Below, piece after piece: positions 28,815-40,000 of a stretch of 64,000 bases of DNA (position 1 is its first letter; each line of letters starts with the position of its first letter). The stretch is from Pseudomonas quercus (GTDB taxonomy: Bacteria > Pseudomonadota > Gammaproteobacteria > Pseudomonadales > Pseudomonadaceae). The notes under the pieces were generated by a model that was given only the letters and a program-made list of their open reading frames with translations, had not been told where the DNA came from and did no database searches. The DNA is taken from positions 248,001 to 312,000 of the forward strand of contig NZ_JAAVJI010000005.1 in NCBI RefSeq assembly GCF_012033695.1, in the 5' to 3' direction. The translations under genes were made by a program, and so were the position numbers.

Positions 28815-31256
28815 TTACGAACAGGGCTTGACCTCGGCTAACGCCTCGACCTTGTGCTCGCGCTCGGCTTCACGCAACTCCTCTTCACTGATTACCTCAG
28901 CAATGGCACGCAGGCGATCAACTACCAAAGCGTTTACGCTACCTTCCGGGAAGTTGCCCTCCTCGTCAGGCTCGCCGGCGTCCTCCCCCACTAGCAGGCT
29001 CAAGGCTTCGTCCGCCTGGCTGACGGCATAGACATGGAACGTGCCCTCGCGCACGGCGTTTACCACGCGCTCATCGAGCATCAGTGTGGCCACATTGGCC
29101 TTGGGAATGATCGCGCCCTGCTCCCCCGTCAGGCCGCGCGCTTCGCAAAGACGGAAGAAGCCCTCGATTTTCTCATTCACGCCGCCTACGGCCTGTACCT
29201 CGCCGAACTGGTTGATCGAACCGGTGATGGCGAAGCACTGCTTGAGCGGCTTGCGCGACAGGGCGGAAATAAGCGTACAGGCTTCACCCAGCGAGGCGCT
29301 GTCGCCATCCACGTAGCCGTAGGATTGTTCCAGTGCAATGCTGGCGGAAATGGCCAAGGGAAACTCCTGGGCATAGCGGCTGCCCAGGTAGCCGGTCAGA
29401 ATCATCACCCCCTTGGAGTGAATCGGCTGCCCCAGGTTGACCTCGCGCTCGATGTCCACAATGCCACTGCTGCCAGGGTAAACCGTTGCGGAGATACGCG
29501 CAGGCACGCCGAAGGCCGAATCCCCCACTGCCAGCACCGTCAACCCATTGCATTTGCCCACCGCAGCCCCTGTAGTGTCGATCAGCACGATACCGGCCAG
29601 CATGTCATCCAGAATGCGCGCCGACACCCGCCCTGTACGAGTGGCCTTGGCCTTGAGCGCGCGTTCGATATGGCCGGCGTCGGTCACCGGGTCGCCGGCG
29701 ATCTGCCGAATGAAATCCGCCTCGCTCACCAGCTGGAACAGGTCGCCAATCTTGGCTGATAACCGCCCTTGGTGTTCGGCCAGGCGCGCGCTATAGGTGG
29801 CCAGGCGGGCCACAGCGTCCGCACTGAGCGCGGCCATGCCTTCTTCCGATGTACGGGTTTTCAGCAACTGGGCGAACTGGTCCAGGCTTTCACCATCCAT
29901 GGGAATGTCTTCGTCAAAATCCACCAGCACCCGGAACATCTCCTGGAAGTCCGGATCATGGTCCTGCAGGGCGTAGTACAGCTGGCGCGACCCGATGATC
30001 ACCACCTTCACGTTCAACGGGATCATCTGCGGCGTAAGGGTAACGGTGGCCAAGCGGCCGTATTCACCCAGTGGAGACTCCATCTTCAACCGACGCGACT
30101 GCAGCGAACGTTTGAGGGCGTCCCAAACGAAAGGCTCGCCGAGCATTTTCTCAGCTTCCAGGATCAGGAAGCCGCCATTGGCACGGTGCAGCGCGCCAGG
30201 GCGCAACTGGCGATAATTGGTGTAGAGCGCGCCTTGGTCCGTGCTGTATTCGATACGGCCGAACAGGTTGTCGTAGGTAGGATGAGGCTCGAACTCCACC
30301 GGGGCGCCACCACTGGCATGGTGACCAATGACCAGGTTGGGTGCGTACTGCTCCTCCAGCATCTTGCGAGCGACCGCGTCCGTTTTCGGGTCATCGACCA
30401 ACTGCTCGACAATCGTGCGCAGCAAATGGACCTGCATGGCTTGCAGGTAGGCGCACACCCCGGCGAACTCAGCGTAGCGCTCCGACAACGGCCCTAGCAG
30501 GGGCTGCAGCGCGAGGGTAATGGTTTCTTCGTTGAGCTGACGCAGTTGATTACTGGATTCGCGTTTCCACTGGGGCAGGCTGGCCAACTCCTCATTAAGG
30601 CGCTCCTCCAGGCCAGCAATATCGCTGTGGAAACGATCACGGTCCGCTTCCGCCAGTTGTGCGAATTCGGCTTCGTCCAGCGCCTTGCCCTCGACCATGG
30701 GGGTAAACGCGATGTTGCTGCTATCGCGGTACAACGCCACGTCCTTTTCCAGGGCAGCCCGTTCGATCACGTCCAGGGCGCGGTCGTAGCGATGGTTGAA
30801 GGCACGGTCTATGGCGCTCTTCTTCTGCTGGTAGGACGGGTGCTCGAATACTGCCGGGAACGTGGCAAGCAGGTTATCGATCAGCCCACCGATGGCGTTG
30901 ATGAACTCGCCCGCACTGCCTGGGGACATTTCCAGAGCACGCGGGTTACGCGGCTCATCGAAGTTGTTCACGTACACCCAGTCATTTGGGGTTTGCAGGC
31001 GCTTGGCTTCGGTTTTCAGGTAACGCTTTACGAAGGAAAAACGCCCCGTACCAGGCTCCCCCATCACGAACACGTTATAGCCCGGGCGTGGCATGGCCAC
31101 CCCGAACTGCAAGGCTTCAACCGCACGCTCCTGGCCCAGTACGCCGCGGAACGGCTCGATGTCTTCTGTACTGACGAAACTGAACTGCTTGTCAGTGAAG
31201 GGGCGGGCCAATGCTTCCGGGGCAAGACGTAAGCGGGCAGCAACGGAATCGGGCAT
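28815..31256 (-). CDS. Lon-related ATP-dependent protease (YcbZ/LonC type)
   Basis: An 813-residue protein with an N-terminal AAA-type region and a C-terminal Lon protease domain. The Ser-Lys dyad is visible as Ser653 in VDGDSASLGEA and Lys696 in GGVNEKIEGFF, 43 residues apart as in Lon. The first nucleotide motif reads GEPGTGRFSF with Arg72 where Walker A has Lys; a second glycine-rich core follows later (ERKMLGEP-like region around residue 375). Members are soluble and of unclear substrate. It corresponds to the probable ATP-dependent protease PA4576 by position. Confidence 0.88.
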   Translation of the reverse strand: MPDSVAARLRLAPEALARPFTDKQFSFVSTEDIEPFRGVLGQERAVEALQFGVAMPRPGYNVFVMGEPGTGRFSFVKRYLKTEAKRLQTPNDWVYVNNFDEPRNPRALEMSPGSAGEFINAIGGLIDNLLATFPAVFEHPSYQQKKSAIDRAFNHRYDRALDVIERAALEKDVALYRDSSNIAFTPMVEGKALDEAEFAQLAEADRDRFHSDIAGLEERLNEELASLPQWKRESSNQLRQLNEETITLALQPLLGPLSERYAEFAGVCAYLQAMQVHLLRTIVEQLVDDPKTDAVARKMLEEQYAPNLVIGHHASGGAPVEFEPHPTYDNLFGRIEYSTDQGALYTNYRQLRPGALHRANGGFLILEAEKMLGEPFVWDALKRSLQSRRLKMESPLGEYGRLATVTLTPQMIPLNVKVVIIGSRQLYYALQDHDPDFQEMFRVLVDFDEDIPMDGESLDQFAQLLKTRTSEEGMAALSADAVARLATYSARLAEHQGRLSAKIGDLFQLVSEADFIRQIAGDPVTDAGHIERALKAKATRTGRVSARILDDMLAGIVLIDTTGAAVGKCNGLTVLAVGDSAFGVPARISATVYPGSSGIVDIEREVNLGQPIHSKGVMILTGYLGSRYAQEFPLAISASIALEQSYGYVDGDSASLGEACTLISALSRKPLKQCFAITGSINQFGEVQAVGGVNEKIEGFFRLCEARGLTGEQGAIIPKANVATLMLDERVVNAVREGTFHVYAVSQADEALSLLVGEDAGEPDEEGNFPEGSVNALVVDRLRAIAEVISEEELREAEREHKVEALAEVKPCS

Positions 31257-31501
31257 CAGGCTTCCTTAGGTTCACAGGCTATGGAGCATTCTGGCGCTCG
31301 CAGGGCGCGGCTGGCAAGGCACGTTGCCAATCGCGTGTGCCGCGCGGTGCCTGTGAATGACTTTTTTCGAAACGGAGAGTAAATGCCAACGGAACCGTAA
31401 ACCCTGCCTAAACTCCAACGTGCGCACCCTGACCAACGGTGGGGTGTGCACCTGGTGCTTAAGGCCCAGGCCATTTTTGATCGACATGCGAGAACAATGC
31501 T

Positions 31502-31990
31502 ATGAAACGGATTCTGCTTGGCTCCCTGTTTACCGTCGTTTCCATCCAGGCATTCGCCCAGGCCCCCGGTGGCCCGGACTGTGGATGGGGCAACATGCTG
31601 TTCGAAGGCCAGCGCGGCACCCCGGCTCACTTCCTGGCGTCCACCACCAATGGCACCTCCGGCAACGCCACCTTCGGGATGACGTCCGGCACCAACGGCT
31701 GCAACACCAGCGGCGCGCTGACCTATGGCGGCAAGTCCTGGATCGCCATGAATGGCATGATGAACGAACTGTCTGAAGACATGGCCCAGGGCCAAGGCGA
31801 AGCGCTGACAACTTACGCTGTGGTGCTGGGCGTACAGCCTGAAGACCGCGCCTACTTCTCCAGCGTGACCCATCAGCACTTCAACGATATTTTCAAGACG
31901 GCAGACGTGACGGCTGAAGACGTTCATGCCAACACCCTGAACGTGATTAAAAACGATCCACGGCTGGCCAAGTACGCCACCCAGGCGTAA
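31502..31990 (+). CDS. DUF3015 family exported protein
   Basis: A 162-residue protein with a signal peptide (MKRILLGSLFTVVSIQAFAQ). The mature part starts with GPDCGWGNMLFEGQRGTPAHFL and contains TSGTNGCNTSG, the two-Cys DUF3015 pattern. Later repeats of helices follow (EDMAQGQGEALTTYAVVLGV). Function is unknown; the family is widespread as a periplasmic or outer-surface protein. It forms its own unit ended by a strong terminator. Confidence 0.85.
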   Translation: MKRILLGSLFTVVSIQAFAQAPGGPDCGWGNMLFEGQRGTPAHFLASTTNGTSGNATFGMTSGTNGCNTSGALTYGGKSWIAMNGMMNELSEDMAQGQGEALTTYAVVLGVQPEDRAYFSSVTHQHFNDIFKTADVTAEDVHANTLNVIKNDPRLAKYATQA

Positions 31991-32003
31991 GGTCTCGGCG
32001 TCT

Positions 32004-32033
32004 CCCGCCCCGTTCGGGGCGGGTTCTGTTTTC
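32004..32033 (+). terminator. Terminator after the DUF3015 gene
   Basis: CCCGCCCC and GGGGCGGG form a stem around GTTC (32004-32023), followed by the T-rich TTCTGTTTT. It lies directly after the stop codon. Confidence 0.88.
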
Positions 32034-32041
32034 CTGACCGG

Positions 32042-33904
32042 ATGCAATGGATGCTCACCCGCTTTCTGTGGCTGGCCTTGCTGGCCTGCGCGTCGACCCC
32101 TGCCGCTTCGCTTCCTGCCTCCGCCACGCTGGATCAGCTGGCACTACAGCCTGGCTGGATCGCGCTGGGGCATTACGAGTACAAGGCGCTGCGCGGGTGG
32201 CACAGCTATGTTGACGACACGCGTTTCTTCCTGGCGCCCGATGGCCGCCAGTCGCCAGCCCACGAACTAGGCGCTACGTTGAAGGCGCTCTATGCATCGC
32301 CCAGCCTCGGCGACCAGCATGCCCAATGTGTATTTCCCGCACGCACGCGCTGGTTGAAAGCCCAGCTTGGGCTAAATGACCTGCCCACGGTGCAGTGCCC
32401 CAATTTCAAGCAGTGGTACAGCGATATCGCACCCCACGCGGCTGTGCTGGTATTTCCCGCCGCTTACCTGAACAGCCCCTCGTCGATGTTTGGCCATACC
32501 CTGTTGCGCATCGACCAGGCAGATACCCAGGCCGACAAGACCGCCCTGCTCAGCTACGCGATCAACTTCGGTGCGTACGTTGAAGGCAGTGACAACAGCA
32601 TGCTTTACGCCTGGAAAGGCCTTGCAGGCGGCTACCCTGGGCTGTTCTCGCTGGTGCCCTACCAACAGAAGCTGGCCGAATACCGCAGCCTCGAAAACCG
32701 TGACCTGTGGGAGTATCAGCTCAACCTTACACCGGAGGAAACCGGACGGTTGGTAGAGCATGTCTGGGAGCTTCAGCAGATCCGCTTTGACTACTACTTC
32801 TTCGACGAAAACTGCTCATACCGTTTACTGGAGCTGTTACAGGTGGCCCGGCCTTCACTGAAGCTGACGGATCAGTTTCCATTGGCGGCCATTCCTACGG
32901 ACACCGTCAAGGCCGTGAAAAAGGCCGGCCTGGTTCAACACACCGAATACCGCCCTTCACGTGAACGCGAGCTATTGGCCCGTGCCGCGCCGCTAAACGA
33001 CCAAGAGCAGGCACTGGCAAAAAGCCTGGGAACAGGCTCAGGAACACCCAATGATGCGGCCCTGGCAGCACTCCCCCGTGACCGCCAGGCCTTGGTCTTG
33101 GACACGGCCTACCGCCTGCAGCGCTACAACGCCACGGGAGAGGCACGGGATGCGCAACGCAGCCAACGTAGCTTCGACCTGCTCCAGGCCATCAACCGCA
33201 ACCCGCCGCCCCCTTTGACGGTGGAACGCCCTGGGCTGCCAGAAGAAGGCCACCCTTCCCGCACGTGGGAACTGGGGCTAGGCAGCCGTGATGACCGTGC
33301 TTTTGCCGAGTACGGGCTGCGCATGGCGTACCACGACCTCAACGACAACGCTTACGGTTTCCCGCTGGGGGCTCAGATCGAACTGGGAGGGCTTAAGGTC
33401 CGGCAGTACGAGCGAGGCGAGTGGCAGCTGCAATCTTTAAACTTGGCCACGATCCGGTCGCTGTCGCCGCGCAATGACCTGCTCAAGCCTCTATCCTGGC
33501 AAGTTACAGGCGGCCTTGAACGTGTGCCCGGCAAGCACGGGGACGAGGTGCTGGTGACCCACCTCAATGGCGGCGCAGGTGGCACCTGGCAACTGGCGCC
33601 CGACCTGCTCGGCTTTGCCCTGGGAACGGCCCGCCTTGAGCACAATAACGACTTTGCGGCCTTTGCAGCACCTGCTGCTGGCTTTGACAGCGGCCTTCTG
33701 TGGCGCAATGCCTTGGGTAACCTGCGGCTCGAAGCCACGGGTGATTACTTCACCAATGGAGAGGTCCGCCGGCAGTTGAGCCTCAACCAGCAGTGGGAAC
33801 TAAGCCCCACCCTGGGCCTTCGCTTGAGCGCCATCCGGGATTTCAGCCACTTGGGTGGCACTACTAATGAAGTGATGCTTGAGATGAAGTGGTACCACTA
33901 CTGA
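32042..33904 (+). CDS. DUF4105 (Lnb-like) envelope protein with C-terminal barrel
   Basis: A 620-residue exported protein. After a signal peptide (LLACASTPAAS) comes the DUF4105 domain, related to the lipoprotein transacylase Lnb, with SSMFGHTLLRI (candidate His) and YYFFDENCSYRLLELL (candidate Cys). The last third (about residues 400-620) has alternating short strands ending in Tyr (MKWYHY), as in an outer-membrane beta-barrel. Function in pseudomonads is not established; it could modify envelope lipids or proteins. It starts 8 bases after the DUF3015 terminator. Confidence 0.8.
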   Translation: MQWMLTRFLWLALLACASTPAASLPASATLDQLALQPGWIALGHYEYKALRGWHSYVDDTRFFLAPDGRQSPAHELGATLKALYASPSLGDQHAQCVFPARTRWLKAQLGLNDLPTVQCPNFKQWYSDIAPHAAVLVFPAAYLNSPSSMFGHTLLRIDQADTQADKTALLSYAINFGAYVEGSDNSMLYAWKGLAGGYPGLFSLVPYQQKLAEYRSLENRDLWEYQLNLTPEETGRLVEHVWELQQIRFDYYFFDENCSYRLLELLQVARPSLKLTDQFPLAAIPTDTVKAVKKAGLVQHTEYRPSRERELLARAAPLNDQEQALAKSLGTGSGTPNDAALAALPRDRQALVLDTAYRLQRYNATGEARDAQRSQRSFDLLQAINRNPPPPLTVERPGLPEEGHPSRTWELGLGSRDDRAFAEYGLRMAYHDLNDNAYGFPLGAQIELGGLKVRQYERGEWQLQSLNLATIRSLSPRNDLLKPLSWQVTGGLERVPGKHGDEVLVTHLNGGAGGTWQLAPDLLGFALGTARLEHNNDFAAFAAPAAGFDSGLLWRNALGNLRLEATGDYFTNGEVRRQLSLNQQWELSPTLGLRLSAIRDFSHLGGTTNEVMLEMKWYHY

Positions 33905-33964
33905 CAAATTACTGACCGGCGATTGACACCGTATCCACAAAAACCGACCTAGACTCATACCTAT

Positions 33965-33983
33965 GCCAGGCAACACGCCTGGC
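33965..33983 (+). promoter_or_regulatory. Hairpin in front of the lipoprotein ribosome-binding site
   Basis: GCCAGGC and GCCTGGC form a perfect seven-pair stem with loop AACAC. It ends 4 bases before the GAGG that serves the ATG at 34000. A TTGACA lies upstream at 33923-33928, with a poorly spaced TAGACT. Confidence 0.55.
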
Positions 33984-33999
33984 GCCTGAGGTATTGAGC

Positions 34000-34356
34000 A
34001 TGAACATGCAATGGTGTGTGGTCTTCGGTGTACTGGTGCTCGCCGGCTGTCAGACAACCCACGAGCAATTACTGCAGCAAGGCTACCCGCCAGCCTTTGC
34101 AGATGGCTACCAGGATGGTTGTGGCAGCGGGCGTGAAGCGGCCGGTTCGATCACCGGAACCTTCACCAAGAATGTGCCGCGTTACTTGTCTGAGAAACTC
34201 TATAGCAGTGGTTGGGATGACGGTTTCCGTCAATGCCAGGCCGCCCTGGCCAGCCGCGAACAGCAAGACCTTCACGACAAGGTGTTGAACGATCGTGACC
34301 GAGACTGGCAGCGGGATGTGAACAACGGTAAGGCGCGGGCGTTTCACTCGAACTGA
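34000..34356 (+). CDS. Small lipoprotein of unknown function
   Basis: A 118-residue protein with a lipoprotein signal peptide; the lipobox is VLAGC with Cys17. The mature part is rich in Gly, Asp and Gln with repeated GY/GWDDGF-like motifs (FADGYQDGCGSGREAAG and SSGWDDGFRQCQAAL), each with a Cys. The paired motif suggests an internal duplication. GAGG 8 bases upstream supports the ATG at 34000. Likely envelope-located; I do not recognise a function. Confidence 0.75.
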   Translation: MNMQWCVVFGVLVLAGCQTTHEQLLQQGYPPAFADGYQDGCGSGREAAGSITGTFTKNVPRYLSEKLYSSGWDDGFRQCQAALASREQQDLHDKVLNDRDRDWQRDVNNGKARAFHSN

Positions 34357-34431
34357 ACATGGCCTGGCACGCAAAGGAAACTCTAGGGCGAGGATGATTG
34401 CCTACAGTAAGGACGCATAAGGAGGGTTACC

Positions 34432-34932
34432 ATGAGCCGCGCATTCGTCAATGAAGATAACGCCGCCGCCCAGGCCAGCCAACCGGTTGAGCGCTCGATC
34501 AGCTTGCACCCAAACTACGTTACTGAATCCGGCATGGTGCAACTGCGCGCCAGGGCGGACGAGCTTAGAGCACTGCACTTGGAGCAAAGCGCCTTGGGTG
34601 ACCGGGCGGACCATCAAGCCTTGGCAGACCTGGAGCGGGACATGCGCTATTACCATCAGCGCCTGTCTACGGCCAAGGTCGTGCCGCCGGTTCGAGAAAC
34701 CGAAAAGGTCCAGATCGGCAGTTGGGTCAGTTATGCCGATGAGCGAGACGTACACCGGCAAGTCTGCCTGGTCGGTGAAGACCAGGCCGACGTAGGCGTA
34801 GGGTTGGTGAACTGGGCCTCTCCCCTTGGGCGTGCGCTGATGGGTGCACGGGTGGGGGACGAAGTGCTATGGCATCGGCCTGCGGGAGACCACACCCTTG
34901 AAGTGCTGGCCATTTCGGCCACGCCGGATTAG
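34432..34932 (+). CDS. GreA/GreB-family transcription factor
   Basis: A 166-residue protein with the two-part Gre layout: an N-terminal helical hairpin (about residues 30-85) and a C-terminal FKBP-like domain (QIGSWVSYADERDVHRQVCL through SPLGRALMGARVGDEVLW). SPLGRAL and GARVGDEV match GreA/GreB C-termini. At the hairpin tip GreB has GDRSEN; here it is GDRADH, so the second acidic residue is Asp, not Glu. It may act in the RNA polymerase secondary channel, as a cleavage factor or an inhibitor. A good Shine-Dalgarno (AAGGAGG) precedes the ATG. Confidence 0.8.
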   Translation: MSRAFVNEDNAAAQASQPVERSISLHPNYVTESGMVQLRARADELRALHLEQSALGDRADHQALADLERDMRYYHQRLSTAKVVPPVRETEKVQIGSWVSYADERDVHRQVCLVGEDQADVGVGLVNWASPLGRALMGARVGDEVLWHRPAGDHTLEVLAISATPD

Positions 34933-34949
34933 CCATCTGTGTTGATCGC

Positions 34950-34977
34950 GTGCTTTGCCGGAAAGTTGGCAAAGCAC
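34950..34977. terminator. Hairpin between convergent genes
   Basis: GTGCTTTGCC and GGCAAAGCAC form a perfect 10-pair stem with an eight-base loop between the Gre-like gene and ettA, which face each other. No U-run on either side. It is a likely two-way 3' end. Confidence 0.7.
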
Positions 34978-34993
34978 ACGAACAGGGCCGGAA

Positions 34994-36655
<1,662 letters not shown>

Positions 36656-36773
36656 GGTAAACCTGACTTATAACGAGGGTGGCGCGCAGAGATGAAAGCG
36701 CACGATGGAAAGCAGTCAAAATTACCGGAATGCGTGATAGAGGGCAAACTTGCAAGCCGCGGTGATATCACTT

Positions 36774-36782
36774 TGATATAAT
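36774..36782 (+). promoter_or_regulatory. Extended -10 promoter upstream of morA
   Basis: TGATATAAT is a perfect extended -10 (TG, one base, TATAAT). No good -35 is present, as is tolerated for this class. Transcription would begin near 36789, giving a leader of about 268 bases that includes the element at 36859-37023. Between ettA and morA (36656-37056) I see this promoter, that element, and otherwise nothing. Confidence 0.6.
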
Positions 36783-36858
36783 CTTCCTCAGCTCGCCTGC
36801 CGACGCTGGTGTGCCCTGCTATCATGTCTTTGGCGCCGCCTAAGCACGCAGGCGCAGT

Positions 36859-37023
36859 GTTAGGCTGTATGCGAAATGTTTTGACGCGAAGGTCAGGCAA
36901 GGCGAAAACAGCTGAGAAAGCGGACTGGGCCCGCACTCGGGTTTACTGACTGTAAATGAGCATTCCGAAGCTGTTTTCAACGCAGCATCACCGAGTGGCA
37001 GGACTTTTCGTATATGGCCTAAC
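36859..37023 (+). ncRNA. 165-nt nested inverted-repeat element; structured RNA or MITE-like repeat
   Basis: Ends 36859-36876 and 37006-37023 are 18-base arms; all 18 positions pair, three of them as G-U on the plus strand. Inside, 36904-36913 and 36969-36978 form a perfect 10-pair stem (GAAAACAGCT). Within that are two hairpins: CCCG-CACT-CGGG (36930-36941) and TTTAC-TGACT-GTAAA (36942-36956). The segments between outer and inner stem are both 27 bases. The 5' arm can also pair with GCCTAA at 36838-36843, an alternative fold. The G-U pairs favour an RNA read toward morA. The terminal inverted repeats also fit a small dispersed element, though no clear target duplication flanks it. I know no named family for it. 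Confidence 0.55.
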
Positions 37024-37056
37024 GTTGGTCGTGGCGTAACCTGGCAGGATTCCAGT

Positions 37057-40000
37057 TTGAGCAACCTCAATCAGTCATCGCCTTTGCGCCAGCCTCCCCT
37101 GCTCACAGGCAGCGTGTTTTCAAGCCCCCTCAAGGGGGTGCTGGCTGTTCTCATACTCTTGCTGTCGGGGTTGCTTGCCTGGCAGGTGATTGGCGAATAC
37201 CGCCATAGCCAGGAAGCACTGCGTAACACTGCGTTGACCCAGAGCGTTAACCTGGCCGACCAGCTTAACCTCAACATGGCGCTGTTCGCCGAAAGCATGC
37301 TCAACGAACGGTTGCTGGAGGCTGCTGGTGCAAAGCCTGCGGCCCGCTCCGACTCGCCTGCCGGGCTAATTGCAGTGGTTCAACTCGATGCCCACGGGCA
37401 GCTCTTGCCTGGCCAGGCAACAGGGCCGCTTCCAAGCATCAGGCTCGATCGCTTGCTTGAGAAGGTCGCCGCCGCAGGTTACTGGTACAGCAACAGCCCA
37501 GAAGGCAAAGAAGCCCTGTTGCTGCTACGCAACCCTGTCAGCCAAGGCTACTGGGTACTGCGCTTCGAGCCTGCGCTTTATTCAGCGCTGGCAACGCAAA
37601 TGGCCCCAAAAGGCCCAATGCAATGGCTGATCGAAACCAGCGCCGGGCAGGTCATTCATCGGAGTGAGAGCACGCCTGAAACCCCCGAAGGTGCATCACC
37701 CCTATCGGCTTATGAGCAGGAGATGGCATTGGCCAACTACCCGCTGGCCAACAGCGACTGGCAGTTTCATAGCGTGTTCGATGGCCGTCAGGCTCGCCTG
37801 CCTCTGCTTCCAGGCCTGTTCAGCAAGTTTTCGGTCGGGCTGGCCTGTGCGCTTCTCCCGTTGCTCGTATTGCGCGGAATACGGCGTAGGCAACGGGACG
37901 TACAGGCGCAACGCCGGCGCTATCAGGACATTTTCGAAGGGGCCGGCGTGGGGCTATGTGTCTTCGATCTGCGTCACCTGCGCCATCTGCTCGCCCAGAA
38001 CGGTCTCCATCAGGTCGAAGACCTCTTGCCGTGGCTGCAAGCGCACCCAGCCCAGCACGGCCTATTGCGTGATGCCATGTACTTGACCGAGGCAAACCAG
38101 GTGGCACTGAACCTGCTAGGCCTTCAGGACACAGCAGGTGTGTGGGAGCTACTGATTGCCCAAGGCGCCTTGGAACACCAAGGGCTGCCCTACGAGCTGC
38201 TTGCTGCACTGCTCTCACCTGCCATGGTGGAACTGGAGTTCTCGCTCCAGCATAAGGACGGCAAGGCCTGCCATGTGTGGGCACAGGTTCGCATTCCTGA
38301 GGATGGAAGTGTCGATGAGGTGATTCTCAGCCTCAATGACGTTACTCAGCGCAAGCAGGCCCAGGTGTCGTTGGTGGAGCGCGAGCGTTTCTGGTCGGAC
38401 GTTGTGCGCGCAGTGCCCGACCACTTGTACGTGGCAGATGTGCTTGCTCGAAAAACCCTCTACAGCAACCATCATTTGGGAACAACGCTGGGCTATAGCC
38501 CCAGCGAACTTCACGACATGGGCGAGCAGTTCTGGGAAGGGCTCATGCACCCAGTGGACGCAGAGCAGTACCGCGGGCTGCGACAATACCAGCGCGACAC
38601 GCGTTATGTGGGCCAGTTGCACTGCCAGCTACGGTTTCAGCACCGAGATGGCACTTGGCGTTGCTTCGACATTCGTGAGCAAACCCTGGCAGAAGATGCC
38701 AATGGGCAGGTGACGCGCATCATCGGGGTGGCCAAGGATGTCACCGAACAGATCGAGGCCAGCCAATCCCTGCGCGAAAGTGAGCAGCGTTATCGCATGC
38801 TTGCCGAAAGCATCAGCGACGTGATTTTTTCGACTGACAGCCGCCTTGCGCTCAACTATGTAAGCCCATCCATTAGCCGGATGCTGGGCTATGACGTTCA
38901 GGCGGTCATGGACAGCGGCTGGCAGGCCATCGTAGCGACACCCACCCAGCTCACAGGCCTGGAAACACTGCTGGGCCGGGTAGCCTCCGCCCTTGGCAAC
39001 CCTGGGCTGCTGGCCGAGCTGCGAGCCCAGGTACAAAGCCAGACGTTTATTCTGGACTGCTTGCGCGCCGACGGTCGCAAGGTACCCATCGAATTGCGCC
39101 TTGTGCTGATCTGGGACGAGCATGACAACTTCGAAGGTGTGCTAGGTGTAGGCCGCGACATGAGCCAGCAACGACGGGCCGACAAGGACCTTCGCATGGC
39201 TGCCACGGTATTCCAGCACTCCACCTCGGCCATTCTTATCACAGACCCAGCAGGCTATATCGTTCAGGTCAACGAAGCCTTCGCGCGCGTTACCGGATAC
39301 CAGCCTGCAGAGGTGCTTGACCAGTTGCCGGGCCTGCTGACGGTCACCGATCAACAGGAAGCGCACCTGGGGTATGTGGTCAAGCAACTGCGCCTTAACG
39401 GCAGTTGGGAAGGAGAAATCCGCCTGCAGCGGCGCAACCGGGAGCATTACCCAGCCTGGGTGGGTATCACGGCAGTGCTCGACGAAGAAGGCGACCTTGC
39501 CAGCTACGTGTGCTTTTTCAGCGACATCAGTGAACGCAAGGCCAGCGAACAGCGCATCCACCGGCTGGCCTACTACGACGCCCTGACCCACCTGCCCAAC
39601 CGCACCCTGTTCCAGGATCGGCTGTTTACCGCCCTGCAGCAGGCGGAGCGGCAAAAAGCCTGGGTCGTGCTGATGTTCCTGGACCTTGACCGGTTCAAGC
39701 CCATCAACGACTCCCTGGGCCACGCCGCTGGCGACCGCATGCTCAAGGATATGGCTATGCGCCTGCTGGCCTGTGTCAACGAGGACGACACGGTCGCCCG
39801 CATGGGCGGGGATGAGTTTACCCTGCTGTTGCAATCGCGCGGCACACGCGAAGCGGCGTTGACCCAAGCCATTCATGTGGCCGAGGAAATACTGGGCAGC
39901 CTGCATGCGCCCTTCGTGCTGGAAAACCGCGAGTTTTTTGTCACAGCCAGCATCGGCATTGCGCTTAGCCCTCAGGATGGCAACGAGCTGAGCCAGTTGA

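Noticed and set aside
36859..37056. c-di-GMP riboswitch (GEMM-I/II) in the morA leader
   Set aside because: The leader is structured and precedes a c-di-GMP gene, but I could not find the conserved GEMM core or the tetraloop-receptor layout; the fold seen is different.
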